From positions 57,736 through 121,735 of the forward strand of contig JAZDJP010000097.1 in NCBI GenBank assembly GCA_043803805.1: 64,000 nt of DNA. Reading direction: 5' to 3'. Of this stretch, positions 17,461-26,495 are shown piece after piece. The DNA is from JAZDJP01 sp043803805 (GTDB lineage: Bacteria; Planctomycetota; JAZDJP01). The notes under the pieces are model-generated. The model saw only the letters and a list, made by a program, of their open reading frames with translations, did no database searches and was not told where the DNA came from. Numbering within the stretch: the first letter of the stretch is position 1; every line of letters starts with the position of its first letter. The translations under genes were made by a program, and so were the position numbers.

Positions 17461-17488
17461 ATTATATCTGTGCGAAGACTCGCATCAA
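17461..17488 (-). promoter_or_regulatory. Sigma70-type promoter of dnaE
   Basis: On the minus strand, TTGATG (17488-17483) and TATAAT (17466-17461) are 16 bases apart. The predicted start is near 17454, giving a leader of roughly 18 bases before the dnaE ATG at 17436. Confidence 0.65.
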
Positions 17489-17539
17489 GGTGGCGCGCCA
17501 CGCCAGTGCGGCGGGTTTTCTTTTGTTTTTTGATCATTA

Positions 17540-17572
17540 ATGCAACATAATATATATTATCAGACGTTGCAT
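17540..17572. terminator. AT-rich hairpin downstream of corA
   Basis: ATGCAAC (17540-17546) pairs with GTTGCAT (17566-17572). The interior contains a self-complementary 14-mer of A and T (17547-17560). It lies 9 bases after the corA stop in the corA direction, but what follows on that strand is an A-run rather than a T-run. It is a possible corA transcript end, though not a canonical intrinsic terminator. Confidence 0.4.
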
Positions 17573-17581
17573 ATGGAAATA

Positions 17582-18568
17582 TCAGTACCAGCCCCGCTTA
17601 CGAAACCATATCGTCATGCCTGCCGACATGAGAACGGAAAGCAGCAACATTCCCCAAAACCCATGCTCCCAATCGGCAAAAGGAAGAAACTTAAAGTTCG
17701 CCCCGTAGAGACTTGAAAAAATCACGGGAGGCAACATGATTGTCGCAATAACCGTCATAACTTTGACGGCTTCTTGAATTTTTGTGTTAACCATCATTCC
17801 ATATCCATCCAGGAGTGTTCCAGACGCATCCCTCAAGTAGGAAATAATGCTGTTGAACCGGTAAATATGGTCGTAAATATCATCAAAATATATTTTATTC
17901 TTCTTGTTGATCAGATCTGAAGTGTCTCTTGCCATAAGCTTGATAATTTCCCCCTGGGGCATCAACGTCCGCGATAAATGGATAACGTCCTTTTGAAGAG
18001 TAAAGATGCGCTCCAGCGTCATTCGAGTGGGATTTGTTAAAACCTCGTCTTCCAGAACTTCAATGGCCTCACTCAGGGCATTGATCGGAGGCATGTAATT
18101 TTCAACAAGTGTGTCCAGGAGCTCCACGACGAACATGTCCGAACCCCGGCCCATGACCTGGGGATTCTTCAGGCACTTCTCCTCCATTGATACGATGCTT
18201 TTAACCGGCTCGGCATGTACGGTAACCACATAATTTCTGCCAAGAAAGATATCCAGCTCCACGGTGCCCATCTTAATGTCACGACCGGACCGCTCAAATC
18301 GGGCGGCATGCACTACCAGAAAGAGATATTGGTCGAAATGGTCCAGTTTGGGATGGGAAATATTAAGAACACAATCCTCGATGGTCAACGGATGAAAACC
18401 GAAGCACTTTTCAAGAGATTCCAGCTCCTGGATTTCGGGACGAAGAATATCAATCCAGAGGAGGCCGTTTTCCCCGCCAATTCCACCCGCCACCTCCGAA
18501 AAACGAGAAGTCGGGACATCTTGTTCAACCTCTGCGCGCCCCCGCTTGTAATACCACGAATGTATCAC
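17582..18568 (-). CDS. corA: CorA-type magnesium/cobalt transporter
   Basis: A 328-aa inner-membrane divalent-cation channel. A large N-terminal cytoplasmic alpha/beta domain (1-~230) is followed by the long stalk helix. Two C-terminal membrane helices (about 265-285 and 300-320) end in a basic tail (RKRGW). The selectivity-loop signature is YGANF instead of the nearly invariant YGMNF; the codons are clearly read. Translation starts at GTG (18568) after a GGGGGCGACA stretch. It is divergent from the tRNA-Leu gene. Confidence 0.92.
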   Translation of the reverse strand: MIHSWYYKRGRAEVEQDVPTSRFSEVAGGIGGENGLLWIDILRPEIQELESLEKCFGFHPLTIEDCVLNISHPKLDHFDQYLFLVVHAARFERSGRDIKMGTVELDIFLGRNYVVTVHAEPVKSIVSMEEKCLKNPQVMGRGSDMFVVELLDTLVENYMPPINALSEAIEVLEDEVLTNPTRMTLERIFTLQKDVIHLSRTLMPQGEIIKLMARDTSDLINKKNKIYFDDIYDHIYRFNSIISYLRDASGTLLDGYGMMVNTKIQEAVKVMTVIATIMLPPVIFSSLYGANFKFLPFADWEHGFWGMLLLSVLMSAGMTIWFRKRGWY

Positions 18569-18629
18569 TGTCGCCCCCAGTGTTAAATATATGATATGGC
18601 ATATTCGCCTGATTTATCGTCCCCGTCAA

Positions 18630-18657
18630 TTGAATTCGCATGTGCGACGCATACAAT
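18630..18657 (+). promoter_or_regulatory. Promoter of the tRNA-Leu gene
   Basis: TTGAAT (18630-18635) and TACAAT (18652-18657) are spaced by 16 bases. The -10 box ends 10 bases before the first base of the mature tRNA. Confidence 0.65.
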
Positions 18658-18667
18658 AGCCCCGTGC

Positions 18668-18752
18668 GGGCGAGTGGCGAAACGGCAGACGCAAGGGACT
18701 TAAAATCCCTTGGGGAGAAATCTCCGTGAGGGTTCGAATCCCTCCTCGCCCA
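18668..18752 (+). tRNA. tRNA-Leu (anticodon UAA)
   Basis: An 85-base class II tRNA folded by eye. The acceptor stem GGGCGAG pairs with CTCGCCC, discriminator A. The D arm is GCG...CGC. The anticodon stem AGGGA/TCCCT encloses loop CTTAAAA with anticodon TAA. The long variable arm contains GGAGA/TCTCC, and the T arm is GAGGG-TTCGAAT-CCCTC. The 3' CCA is not encoded (AATC follows). The long variable arm and UAA anticodon fit leucine. Confidence 0.95.
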
Positions 18753-18829
18753 ATCAGTTACGGTTCAGGCAATCAATGCGGATTGGCGCCGCGTCACGAT
18801 CCCCGAGGTATCCAACGATTCCGCACACG

Positions 18830-21127
18830 TCACCTTACGAAAAACACGAGTTTGCCGGCCCCGACGTTAGATGCCTCATCTCGCGCTTGAATGACGATCG
18901 TGTGTTCACCTTTTTCCAGATTCTGAAGGGTGATGACAACGGTCTCCTCTCGGGAATCAAACATTCCGCCATTCTCGGCAAGAACGGAAACCCATTCGCG
19001 TCCGTCGAGGGCGCTGGAGGCATCCAACAGGCTGGTCATTGAGTCGCGAATCGTCGCACGCACTGTTACGGCGCCGTCGCCCGCGGGAATTTCCCGGACG
19101 TTTTCCACCGTCGGCGGCGTGTTGTCCACTAAAAATGGGAGCGATAACTTTTCAGACGTGAGATGACGCTCAATCGGATTCCGGGGCCGGTCGTCGGCGG
19201 TGACACGAAGTTCATACCAGCCATCCGGCACTGTCCGCGTGTCCCAGGAGAAATTCGCGTTCCGGGAATCCTTGAGCAACTCCTTCCAGCGTGTCTCCCC
19301 TCTCCCCCGGTAGAAGAGATCGTATTCCAACGGATCACCGTTGGCGTCGGTGGCCGTCCAGACGATATTAACAATGCCACCCGTCAGATCCGGGGTGATT
19401 TCCCCTCCCGGCGCCGGCCCGCTGGAGCCCCCCACCCCGCCGCCAACGGAAGCGGGGATTGGCGACACGACAACACCCCCACTCCCGTCGGGATTGCTTC
19501 CAGCCTTGATCACACGTGGGATGCTCAACGCCATAATCACGGGCGGCTGATTGGCCGGGAGATAGGCCAGGCTCACCCGAGTCAACGATGGCGGCTCCCC
19601 TTTTCGAACGGCGGCGAACGTGGACCGATACTGGATGAATCGGGACGAAGGGCTCTGGATGTCCGTGCCTTCAGGATCGTTGCAGTCGGCACTCCAGTCA
19701 CTCCAGGTGTCATCAGGATCCTTGACGTTTCCACTCCGGGTCGCCAGCAGAATTTCGCGAGGAGTCTTTGTTTCGCCCCGCCAGGATATCCTTCCCCACT
19801 TTGTGGCGAAGATGGCATCGAATACCGTGGAAACGAACACCCCCTTTTCAACAAAGGCGCCCAGATCAAACCGATGGACAAATCCCCCATTGCCGGTTCC
19901 AATCCAGAGTCCGTCTTTTCCGTCCGGAAGAAGAGAGAGTATCTGTTTTTCCTCCATCTTGGCCACAAGCGTCTGTTCCCGTTCAGCGTTCACGGCGTAG
20001 AGCATTCCCTGATTGCCCGTGGCGATGTAAAGTCGGCCACTGGTCCAGGCCATGCCCAAAACCATTGTGTTGGCCTTACGAAAAATCTCAGTGGAATTTC
20101 CCATCGGATCGATCCGTAGAACCACGTTCGTCCCCGACACCTCCGTGCCGGGAGACTGCAGCGTCAACACGGGTACTTCGCGACCGGAATTTCCGCCCGT
20201 GCCGCTGGTCAGAGTGGCCGTCTTGTCAACTGTCTCGGAAATCGCAGGATTCAACCCGGTCACAGGAGCTGTCGCCCCGGTCGTCGCCGGAATGTTGGAT
20301 GGTGCGGAAATTGGCGGGGTTCCCGTCGGGGGAATCACATCGGACGATGAAACCATCCCGCCGACCGTGGCCCCGCCGCCTCCCCCCTTCTGATGATCCG
20401 CCGTCCCCACATAAAGATTCCCATCGGGATCGAATGCCAGCGCGTGGATTTCCTCCTGGGTAGCGTCGAAAAACACAGATACCTTGTCATCCGGAGTCAC
20501 CTTGTACACAAGCCCGCTCTTGTCCGTCCCGGCATAGAGATTTCCGGCATCATCCCGAACAAAACACATGATATGACTGTCCTTCGAATCGTAGACCACC
20601 TTCGCCTCGCGGGTCGGGGTGATCTTAAGGAGACGGCCCTGATCACCGGTCCCGGCATATAGATTCCCCTGCCGATCCGCCGAAAGCGCCCAGATGTAAG
20701 GGTCTGGAGCGTCGTAATACACATTCCCCTCTCCTGCCTTCGCAACGCGATAGATGACACCATTGGGAGAGGTTCCGGCGTACACGACCCCGTCGGGTCC
20801 GACCGCAAGGGACTGGATCTCCAGATCCGGGGCATCGAAGAACACAGCCACGTTTCCGTTCTCAATGCGATAAACCATCCCATTGTGCCCGGTTCCGGCA
20901 TAGAGAACATTTTTTTCATCGGCGGCCATGGCCCAGACGAAAGATTCCGGCTTTTCCAGAAACTTCAGGCGCCGCGGCCCGGGAATGATGCGGCCGCTGG
21001 AGACGACGGAAACATTCTCCAACGTTCCTCCCTCGAATTCGGCGGCGGTCTGCTGAACCAACCGGTCCGCCCGGACGGGCAAAGCCAACACCGACACAAG
21101 GAGAACGCCGAACGCGGACCATTTCAT
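18830..21127 (-). CDS. Secreted beta-propeller protein with C-terminal Ig-like domain
   Basis: A 765-aa protein with a signal peptide (MKWSAFGVLLVSVLALPVRA). At least six propeller-blade repeats of about 40-45 residues follow, each with a variant of the pattern LYAGTGHNGMVYRI...VFFDAPD; examples read VVYAGTSPNGVIYRV and NLYAGTDKSGLVYKV. A Gly/Pro/Thr-rich linker lies near 250-310, more blades follow, and the C-terminal ~180 residues look like Ig/Fn-type beta-sandwiches (YELRVTADDRPRNP, TIVIQARDEASNVG). The start at 21127 overlaps the previous stop (ATGA) and has an AAGGA site. Substrate unknown; by context it acts in the envelope together with the S55 peptidase-like protein. Confidence 0.8.
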   Translation of the reverse strand: MKWSAFGVLLVSVLALPVRADRLVQQTAAEFEGGTLENVSVVSSGRIIPGPRRLKFLEKPESFVWAMAADEKNVLYAGTGHNGMVYRIENGNVAVFFDAPDLEIQSLAVGPDGVVYAGTSPNGVIYRVAKAGEGNVYYDAPDPYIWALSADRQGNLYAGTGDQGRLLKITPTREAKVVYDSKDSHIMCFVRDDAGNLYAGTDKSGLVYKVTPDDKVSVFFDATQEEIHALAFDPDGNLYVGTADHQKGGGGGATVGGMVSSSDVIPPTGTPPISAPSNIPATTGATAPVTGLNPAISETVDKTATLTSGTGGNSGREVPVLTLQSPGTEVSGTNVVLRIDPMGNSTEIFRKANTMVLGMAWTSGRLYIATGNQGMLYAVNAEREQTLVAKMEEKQILSLLPDGKDGLWIGTGNGGFVHRFDLGAFVEKGVFVSTVFDAIFATKWGRISWRGETKTPREILLATRSGNVKDPDDTWSDWSADCNDPEGTDIQSPSSRFIQYRSTFAAVRKGEPPSLTRVSLAYLPANQPPVIMALSIPRVIKAGSNPDGSGGVVVSPIPASVGGGVGGSSGPAPGGEITPDLTGGIVNIVWTATDANGDPLEYDLFYRGRGETRWKELLKDSRNANFSWDTRTVPDGWYELRVTADDRPRNPIERHLTSEKLSLPFLVDNTPPTVENVREIPAGDGAVTVRATIRDSMTSLLDASSALDGREWVSVLAENGGMFDSREETVVITLQNLEKGEHTIVIQARDEASNVGAGKLVFFVR

Positions 21128-22968
21128 GGGACATCCTTTCGAGAAACGAGGAACGGGAGCGCGAGACATCCCTGGACAACGTAATCCGACAGGTAGTCCT
21201 TCACAAGAGACGTCCCCAGCGGCAGGACGCCCGTTTCGCTCGTCGACGTAATGACGCTCCGGATGGATGGGGGAAGCGAACGAAATTCCTGGTCGCGAAC
21301 AACGATGCCGGCCCTCGGCAACGTCAGACGGGCATACATCCGGTTGGCGGGATAATCCTTCTGGAGCAGTGCGGTGAGATCCTTGAAATTCCGGGCAATA
21401 AAACGGCCGGGAGCCTCCTGATACTCCATCTGGAGGTTCGATCCGGAATCGCAGATCACGAGCACATGATTTCCTTCGGGCAGGTCGGCCGGAACCGCAA
21501 ATTCCAGGGGAACGGTGACGACATCTCCCCTGAAGGGGCGGAGGGTCACATCCGCCGCAAGAACCCCTCCGGGACGCACGACGTTCTTCCGGAAGGCAAT
21601 CTTTTCGATAAGCGCGGCACGGTTCCGCGATTCGATCCGAAGTTCCACCGTGACGCCGGAGACACGCACTTCCACGAAAGGATTTCGCAGAAGGACATTA
21701 AGCGCAAACCCCATGTCGTAAGCCGCCCCGAACGGGCCTCCCGTGGTCGTGTTTTCCAGGATGACTGAACCGTCCTTGCCGAGATCGATCCGGGAACGAT
21801 AGCTCACGGTTAATTCGGCGGGAAGGGGATTTCGGGAAAAAAGCGAGTATGCCGCGCAGTAACGGGCCAAGGCAGGGGTCAGGTCCGGATGATCAACAAC
21901 TTCATAACGGTAGCGTTCGGTTCGTCCTTCCCGCTCCACCTGGACCGACACCGGGACAAGAACGGAGGGCTTCCCAATTTCCCCGTAAATGCCGGCGGCC
22001 GAGTCGGTGACGAACCGTCCCGTGGACGCCAGGGGCACCGCCAGCTTCATGGAAATGCGGCTGCTCGGGAAAACCGCGTTCACCCGTGCCGGCCCCATGG
22101 GGAAATCAACATCGCTTTCCATCATGAACGGGTGACCGAACGCAAGAATCCGGTCCCCCACACGTTCCGTGACAGTGCCGACAGCGGACATCTCCCAATC
22201 ACCACGTATGAGCATGGCGGCGACGGCGCTACCCGGCACGAGGTCTGCGGCCTCCGCCGGAGCGCCCCCGCCTGCCGAAGCGGCGGGAACCGGAAGGAAA
22301 CCGAGCGGCTCGAAGAACAATCGGAGGTCCTCCGCCATCCGATCCGGGATCCCAGCAACGGCCAGCGGCAATAGGGCGATTCTTCCCCCACCCATCCGGG
22401 CATCCCTCGCGTACCGGTACCCCGGGGTGATCAATTCATCCAGACGGCCCGTATTGCTCCGCACCAACGGCATCCCTCGGGAATCCGGAGCGGTCATGAC
22501 CGCACCTGCTTTTCGCGCCGGGAAAGAGGGGATTTCGAGCATCCTCCGGATCGGCGTCGCCCATCCGATCGGCTCAAGGGCAAACGTGCCGGCGTAGGCC
22601 ACCGCTCCTATGAGACGCCCGTTGAGATAAAGCGGGCTTCCGCTCATTCCAGCAACGACTCCTGTCTTTTCAAGGTTTCGACCGGAGGCGCGGAACAAAA
22701 TGAGATCATACTGAGGCATGGGATTATGTTCGATCCCCAGAACCTCAAACTCGAATTCGACCGGAACGGTTCCCTGGAAAACGGATTTCCCCGCGCCACG
22801 CATGCCGGGTTTGATTTCATCCACGTCCATGTAGCGGGCGGGATCCCAAGGGATGGCCTCACCTGCCTGGGCTGGAAGAACAGAAAGGACCACGGCCAGC
22901 ACGGCCGCGATTGAGGGAAAGACACTCCACCGAAAAGACATGTTGTTGTTGCTACCGGAACAATTCAT
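21124..22968 (-). CDS. SpoIVB-like (S55) serine peptidase
   Basis: About 614 aa. After a signal peptide (SVFPSIAAVLAVVLSVLPAQA), residues ~50-200 match the SpoIVB/S55 family: DEIKPGMRGAGKSVFQG, then the catalytic Ser loop AGMSGSPLYLNGRLIGAVAYA. The remaining ~400 residues are beta-rich and unfamiliar. In Bacillus SpoIVB cuts SpoIVFA in sporulation signalling, but this organism looks LPS-bearing, so an envelope or regulatory peptidase role is more likely. The start is uncertain (22968 or 22941; neither has a good ribosome site). It overlaps the propeller gene by 4 bases. Confidence 0.8.
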   Translation of the reverse strand: MNCSGSNNNMSFRWSVFPSIAAVLAVVLSVLPAQAGEAIPWDPARYMDVDEIKPGMRGAGKSVFQGTVPVEFEFEVLGIEHNPMPQYDLILFRASGRNLEKTGVVAGMSGSPLYLNGRLIGAVAYAGTFALEPIGWATPIRRMLEIPSFPARKAGAVMTAPDSRGMPLVRSNTGRLDELITPGYRYARDARMGGGRIALLPLAVAGIPDRMAEDLRLFFEPLGFLPVPAASAGGGAPAEAADLVPGSAVAAMLIRGDWEMSAVGTVTERVGDRILAFGHPFMMESDVDFPMGPARVNAVFPSSRISMKLAVPLASTGRFVTDSAAGIYGEIGKPSVLVPVSVQVEREGRTERYRYEVVDHPDLTPALARYCAAYSLFSRNPLPAELTVSYRSRIDLGKDGSVILENTTTGGPFGAAYDMGFALNVLLRNPFVEVRVSGVTVELRIESRNRAALIEKIAFRKNVVRPGGVLAADVTLRPFRGDVVTVPLEFAVPADLPEGNHVLVICDSGSNLQMEYQEAPGRFIARNFKDLTALLQKDYPANRMYARLTLPRAGIVVRDQEFRSLPPSIRSVITSTSETGVLPLGTSLVKDYLSDYVVQGCLALPFLVSRKDVP

Positions 22969-23052
22969 GGAAGCCGTCTCATCCCGGTGAGTCGTCTGCT
23001 CGTCGCGTGGGCCGGTGCCCAGCACTCCTCCCCCGCCGGGCGGAGACCGCCA

Positions 23053-24345
23053 CTACTTCTGGACAGACCCTGCGGCCGCGGGCAGAAGATTTCCCGATGA
23101 GAGGTGTGAAATAAAGCGGATGGCCGACACGGCGATCGCCACATCGCGATCCTTGAGGGCACGGGCAAGCGTGGCGAAGAGCCGCTCCTCACCGGAACTA
23201 TAGACGATGGACTCCAAACTCTTGAGACGATCAGCAAGTTTCGTAAGGTCTTCGAGTTCCCCCTCGGGGACGACCCCCTTTTCCTTGCCCGCCCTGGCGA
23301 CCTCGATCCGGTCCCGGATCTCGTCCCACTGGGCAAGATAAACCGCGCAAAGCAGCGACTTCACCGGCTCTTGCCCCGGGGCGAGAGTGATGGAATCGTA
23401 ACAAGCCTCCTCGGCCAGCTTTTCGTTGTAGAGACAGGCCGGAACCACGATCGAGGAGAGCTCGCCCTTGTCGGCATTCCAAACCCACAAGATGAAAGCC
23501 TTGTCATGATAGGGGACCATGACCGAGGGATCCTCATAAAAGTAGCGCTCGGCCAGCTGATAGTATAGCTCCGTCGGCGGCGGGAGCTTGTCGGGCGGCA
23601 ACCCGGTGATTTTCTGAAGTGCGGTTGCGGCCGACTCTCTCGTCAGGGGATCGGCGGCCGGATTCTCCCAGAGGCGTTTCAAGGCCGGTACGGCCCGCCC
23701 ATCCCGCAGGTTTCCCAGAACGATGGCCGCGTTCCGGGTCATGAACTCGTTCTTGCTGTTGCATCCCTCGATAAGCGGGAGCACGGCGTCGTCACGGATG
23801 CGGTTCAGGGCCTCGATGGCGCGGATACGCTTGAGATCCTCCTTGGCGTCTCCCAGGAGCGGCAGGAGCTGGGGCATGGCATTCTGACCGATGTTGACCT
23901 CGAGTCGCATCATGGACACCATCTGCCGGTCAAAATCATTGGCAAAGAGATCCGTCAGAACCTTGTCAATCGCCTCCTTGTCGGTGATCCGGCGGATGTG
24001 TCCGGTCTGCGCCGCATCCAGGAGACGGCGCGCCACCTTCGTAAGATCATCCGCGCCCTCTCCCGCCGGCTTTGTCAGCATCCGGTAGAAGAGGTGGTAA
24101 CCATTCTGCTCCACGAACTCGAGGATGAGATCAGAGTCCGGTTTCTGGGCAAGCGCCTTCTCCAGGGCTCCGGCCGCCTCCTTGTATTTTCCCTGTTCGA
24201 ACAGGGTCACGCCTTGATGGACAAGTTTGCGAATATCCTCGCTGGAGAGGGCCGACTCTTCGGATCGGACGATTCCCGCCATCAACACCAGCCATGCGGC
24301 CAACACGGTCGGAATTACCGTGAAACGGATGGTCCGGATGTGCAT
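23053..24345 (-). CDS. Secreted TPR/HEAT-repeat protein
   Basis: A 430-aa exported protein with a signal peptide (residues ~1-28, ending IVRSEE). One TPR-like pair of helices lies at about 38-75 (GVTLFEQGKYKEAAGALEKA). HEAT-type repeats span about 150-240 (LLPLLGDAKEDLKRIRAIEA, RNAAIVLGNLRDGRAVPALK). A C-terminal helical region ends with another HEAT-like helix pair. No catalytic motif was seen; scaffolding is the likely role. AGGAG lies 7 bases before the ATG. First gene of a three-gene operon with the SpoIVB-like and propeller genes. Confidence 0.8.
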   Translation of the reverse strand: MHIRTIRFTVIPTVLAAWLVLMAGIVRSEESALSSEDIRKLVHQGVTLFEQGKYKEAAGALEKALAQKPDSDLILEFVEQNGYHLFYRMLTKPAGEGADDLTKVARRLLDAAQTGHIRRITDKEAIDKVLTDLFANDFDRQMVSMMRLEVNIGQNAMPQLLPLLGDAKEDLKRIRAIEALNRIRDDAVLPLIEGCNSKNEFMTRNAAIVLGNLRDGRAVPALKRLWENPAADPLTRESAATALQKITGLPPDKLPPPTELYYQLAERYFYEDPSVMVPYHDKAFILWVWNADKGELSSIVVPACLYNEKLAEEACYDSITLAPGQEPVKSLLCAVYLAQWDEIRDRIEVARAGKEKGVVPEGELEDLTKLADRLKSLESIVYSSGEERLFATLARALKDRDVAIAVSAIRFISHLSSGNLLPAAAGSVQK

Positions 24346-24389
24346 GGATCCACTCCTAAAATATCGAAACGGCGTATACGCTCGGCTTC

Positions 24390-24418
24390 AGTAAAGCCGA
24401 CGGGGCCTGCAAAGTCAA
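24390..24418 (-). promoter_or_regulatory. Candidate promoter of the HEAT-SpoIVB-propeller operon
   Basis: On the minus strand TTGACT (24418-24413) and TTTACT (24395-24390) are 17 bases apart. The -10 lies in the loop of a small hairpin (CGGCTT/AAGCCG, 24383-24399). A perfect 10-base palindrome GCGTATACGC follows at 24372-24381, a possible operator. Confidence 0.45.
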
Positions 24419-24445
24419 GACAAAATGCCGCCATCGAGAGACCTC

Positions 24446-25906
24446 TCAAAAACCTGCCAGGATACGGCAGATTGTCTCCTGAAGATTCTCCAATGCTCGC
24501 CTGGAACCCCGGAACCTGTTGACGAGGAACGAGAACGCAATTTCCCTCCCGTCCCGCCCGATCACGTATCCGGACAGGCAATTCGTGAAGGAAAGATGAC
24601 CCGTTTTCGCACGGACCCGACCGGCAAGGATGGCATTCCTTCCCCGGGATTTGAGGCTTCCATCCACGCCCATTACCGGAAGGGTATCGCGATACAGGTC
24701 CCCCCCCCTTCGTCCCGCCATCGCCGTGAGCAGTGTCACAACCTGGGATGCGGAAAGACGATTGTCCCGGGAGAGCCCCGACCCGTCGGCAAGGTCATAA
24801 TCCCCGCGGACCCCCAACCGATCAAGGACCTCGCGGGCGGCCGCGCATCCCCCTTCGAAGCTTGCGCTCCCGGAGGCATGCGAACCGATCATCTTGAGAA
24901 GATGTTCCGCATAGAAATTTTGGCTGTTTTTGTTGGTCACCCGGAGCGTATCCACGAGCGTCGAGGTGAATGTGTCAAGGAGGTTCCATCCCTTCGCATC
25001 CTCCCCTTGCACCAAACGCACCTCCCCCATCACGGAAATACCCTTTCTTTCGAGCGTTTCCTTGAAAACGACGAGGAAGTATCGCCCCGGATCCTCCACC
25101 GCCACGGATTCCAACCACGGAGCGGCCTTGATCCAAAAGGCCCCGGACACGGTGATTCGCCGGGATCCCACGGGACGGCTGAATGCGACCGTGTGCCTCG
25201 AGGCGCGGTCGGTTGTCCGGCAACGGTTCAGAAGACTCACGAACCCCGTCGGGGGTGATAGCGCAACCCGGGCCGGAACCCCATCGGCCGAACCGGGCGA
25301 CACCGTGACATCCACGCAGTTGTCATTGAGGGAAAGCGCCGACACAGGCGCCATGTACCAGCGGTCACGCTCGGCCTTCGCCCAGGAGGAGTGCCAGAAT
25401 TGCCGGTCGAAAAGTCCGTCATCGCCCCGGATGTCCCCACGGACCGACCGGACTCCCTTCGCCCGGAGCGCCTCCGCCCAGCGTTCGAACACGGCACATG
25501 GATTGCCCTGATGAAATCGCCCCGAGATATTGGGATCCCCTCCCCCCACCACGAGAAGATCCCCGTCGAGCGTCCCGTCCGCAATCCGACCACGCCAGTA
25601 AACCGGCGTCCGGAACACGAAATCGCCGCCGAGAATCTCAAGGGCCGCCGCCGTTGTGACGAGTTTCGTGTTGGATGCAATCAGGAGGGACATATCGGCG
25701 TTCCGCCGCGCGATGACGGATCCGTCGTCAATCCGGCGCGCCTCGAACCCCGCATCGGCCTTCGCAAGCATCGGATCGTCCAGAAGCGATGCGATTCGTT
25801 CCTGGAGAGATCCCCCGGATGTTTCGACTTCCGCCGGCTCAAGCATGGCCGGGACCAGGAAGCCGATGAAAAAAATAACAACCGGGGTCACGCGGCCGTG
25901 AAGCAT
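24446..25906 (-). CDS. dacB: D-alanyl-D-alanine carboxypeptidase/endopeptidase (PBP4, S13)
   Basis: A 486-aa periplasmic low-molecular-mass penicillin-binding protein of the DacB class, trimming or cutting peptidoglycan cross-links. The serine-acylase motifs are in order: SNTK (SxxK, in LIASNTKLVTTAAALEILGG), SQN (SxN, in NSQNFYAEHLLK) and KTG (KTGHLSF) near the C-terminus. The large insertion between SxxK and SxN is typical of S13. A signal peptide follows the chosen start (TPVVIFFIGFLVPAM). An ATG at 25957 is in frame but has no ribosome site and would overlap the divergent small gene. Confidence 0.93.
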   Translation of the reverse strand: MLHGRVTPVVIFFIGFLVPAMLEPAEVETSGGSLQERIASLLDDPMLAKADAGFEARRIDDGSVIARRNADMSLLIASNTKLVTTAAALEILGGDFVFRTPVYWRGRIADGTLDGDLLVVGGGDPNISGRFHQGNPCAVFERWAEALRAKGVRSVRGDIRGDDGLFDRQFWHSSWAKAERDRWYMAPVSALSLNDNCVDVTVSPGSADGVPARVALSPPTGFVSLLNRCRTTDRASRHTVAFSRPVGSRRITVSGAFWIKAAPWLESVAVEDPGRYFLVVFKETLERKGISVMGEVRLVQGEDAKGWNLLDTFTSTLVDTLRVTNKNSQNFYAEHLLKMIGSHASGSASFEGGCAAAREVLDRLGVRGDYDLADGSGLSRDNRLSASQVVTLLTAMAGRRGGDLYRDTLPVMGVDGSLKSRGRNAILAGRVRAKTGHLSFTNCLSGYVIGRDGREIAFSFLVNRFRGSRRALENLQETICRILAGF

Positions 25907-25955
25907 CCGCCGGATTTGGACGATATCAGAAGCGGGGAGAGAGGAAAGGAACCCC

Positions 25956-26180
25956 ATGGTTCAGATTCGCATCAAGGCCCCGGACATCGGTCGTGTGTGG
26001 CACCTGGATTCATCCGGATCGATACCCACGACTCCGGAAACACTCCGCATCGAGGCCGCCAAGGCGCTGGGGCATCAATATAGCCGCTTGGGGCACCTCG
26101 AGTTCGCCCTGATCGATAACGGCGAAGTCCGCCTTAAAGCAAGCAAAGGCCGGCGTTGGTGGTTTTTCTGGAAGGAATAA
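25956..26180 (+). CDS. Small hypothetical protein
   Basis: A 74-aa protein (MVQIRIKAPDIGRVWHLD..., ending RRWWFFWKE). The ATG is preceded by AAAGGA at good spacing. The composition looks protein-like, with a basic, tryptophan-rich end (KASKGRRWWFFWKE) that could touch membranes. I do not recognise a family. It is divergent from dacB, with only ~50 bases between the two starts. Confidence 0.55.
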   Translation: MVQIRIKAPDIGRVWHLDSSGSIPTTPETLRIEAAKALGHQYSRLGHLEFALIDNGEVRLKASKGRRWWFFWKE

Positions 26181-26244
26181 CCCCCCCTCCAGCGCCCCCG
26201 CCCAACGCATAACCAACCGTATCACCCCTTGCGTCGGCTCCCGA

Positions 26245-26475
26245 TCATGGTCTACGCGCCCGCGGTTTCTTGCCACGAAACCCTTCAAACTGGGCCTGGG
26301 CCTTTCGCAAATTTTTCAGGCGCTCCCGACCCTCCCGGCGGACCGTTTCGCTCGGCTTCTCGTAATGGCTGTTCTTACGGAGCTGGCTGATGATGCCCTC
26401 GTTGTTGCAAATCCGCTTAAACCGCCTGAGCGCACTCTCCAGGGATTCATTCTTTCCCAACAGGATCTTAACCAT
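26245..26475 (-). CDS. rpsU: 30S ribosomal protein S21
   Basis: A 76-aa basic small-subunit protein. Family motifs: ESLESALRRFKRICNNEGIISQLRKNSHYEKPSE as seen in bS21 (quoted in part: LRRFKRICNNEG, LRKNSHYEKPSE). The C-terminal extension is Arg/Lys-rich. It is found 20 bases downstream of a TPR gene in the same direction and is probably co-transcribed. S21 aids initiation on Shine-Dalgarno mRNAs. Confidence 0.95.
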   Translation of the reverse strand: MVKILLGKNESLESALRRFKRICNNEGIISQLRKNSHYEKPSETVRREGRERLKNLRKAQAQFEGFRGKKPRARRP

Positions 26476-26495
26476 ATGCGACGTCGTCCCCCCTT

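Noticed and set aside
21124..22968. Evidence for endospore formation
   Set aside because: SpoIVB-like and SpoIID-like proteins occur in many non-spore-forming lineages; kdsB and LPS genes argue against a classic spore-former.
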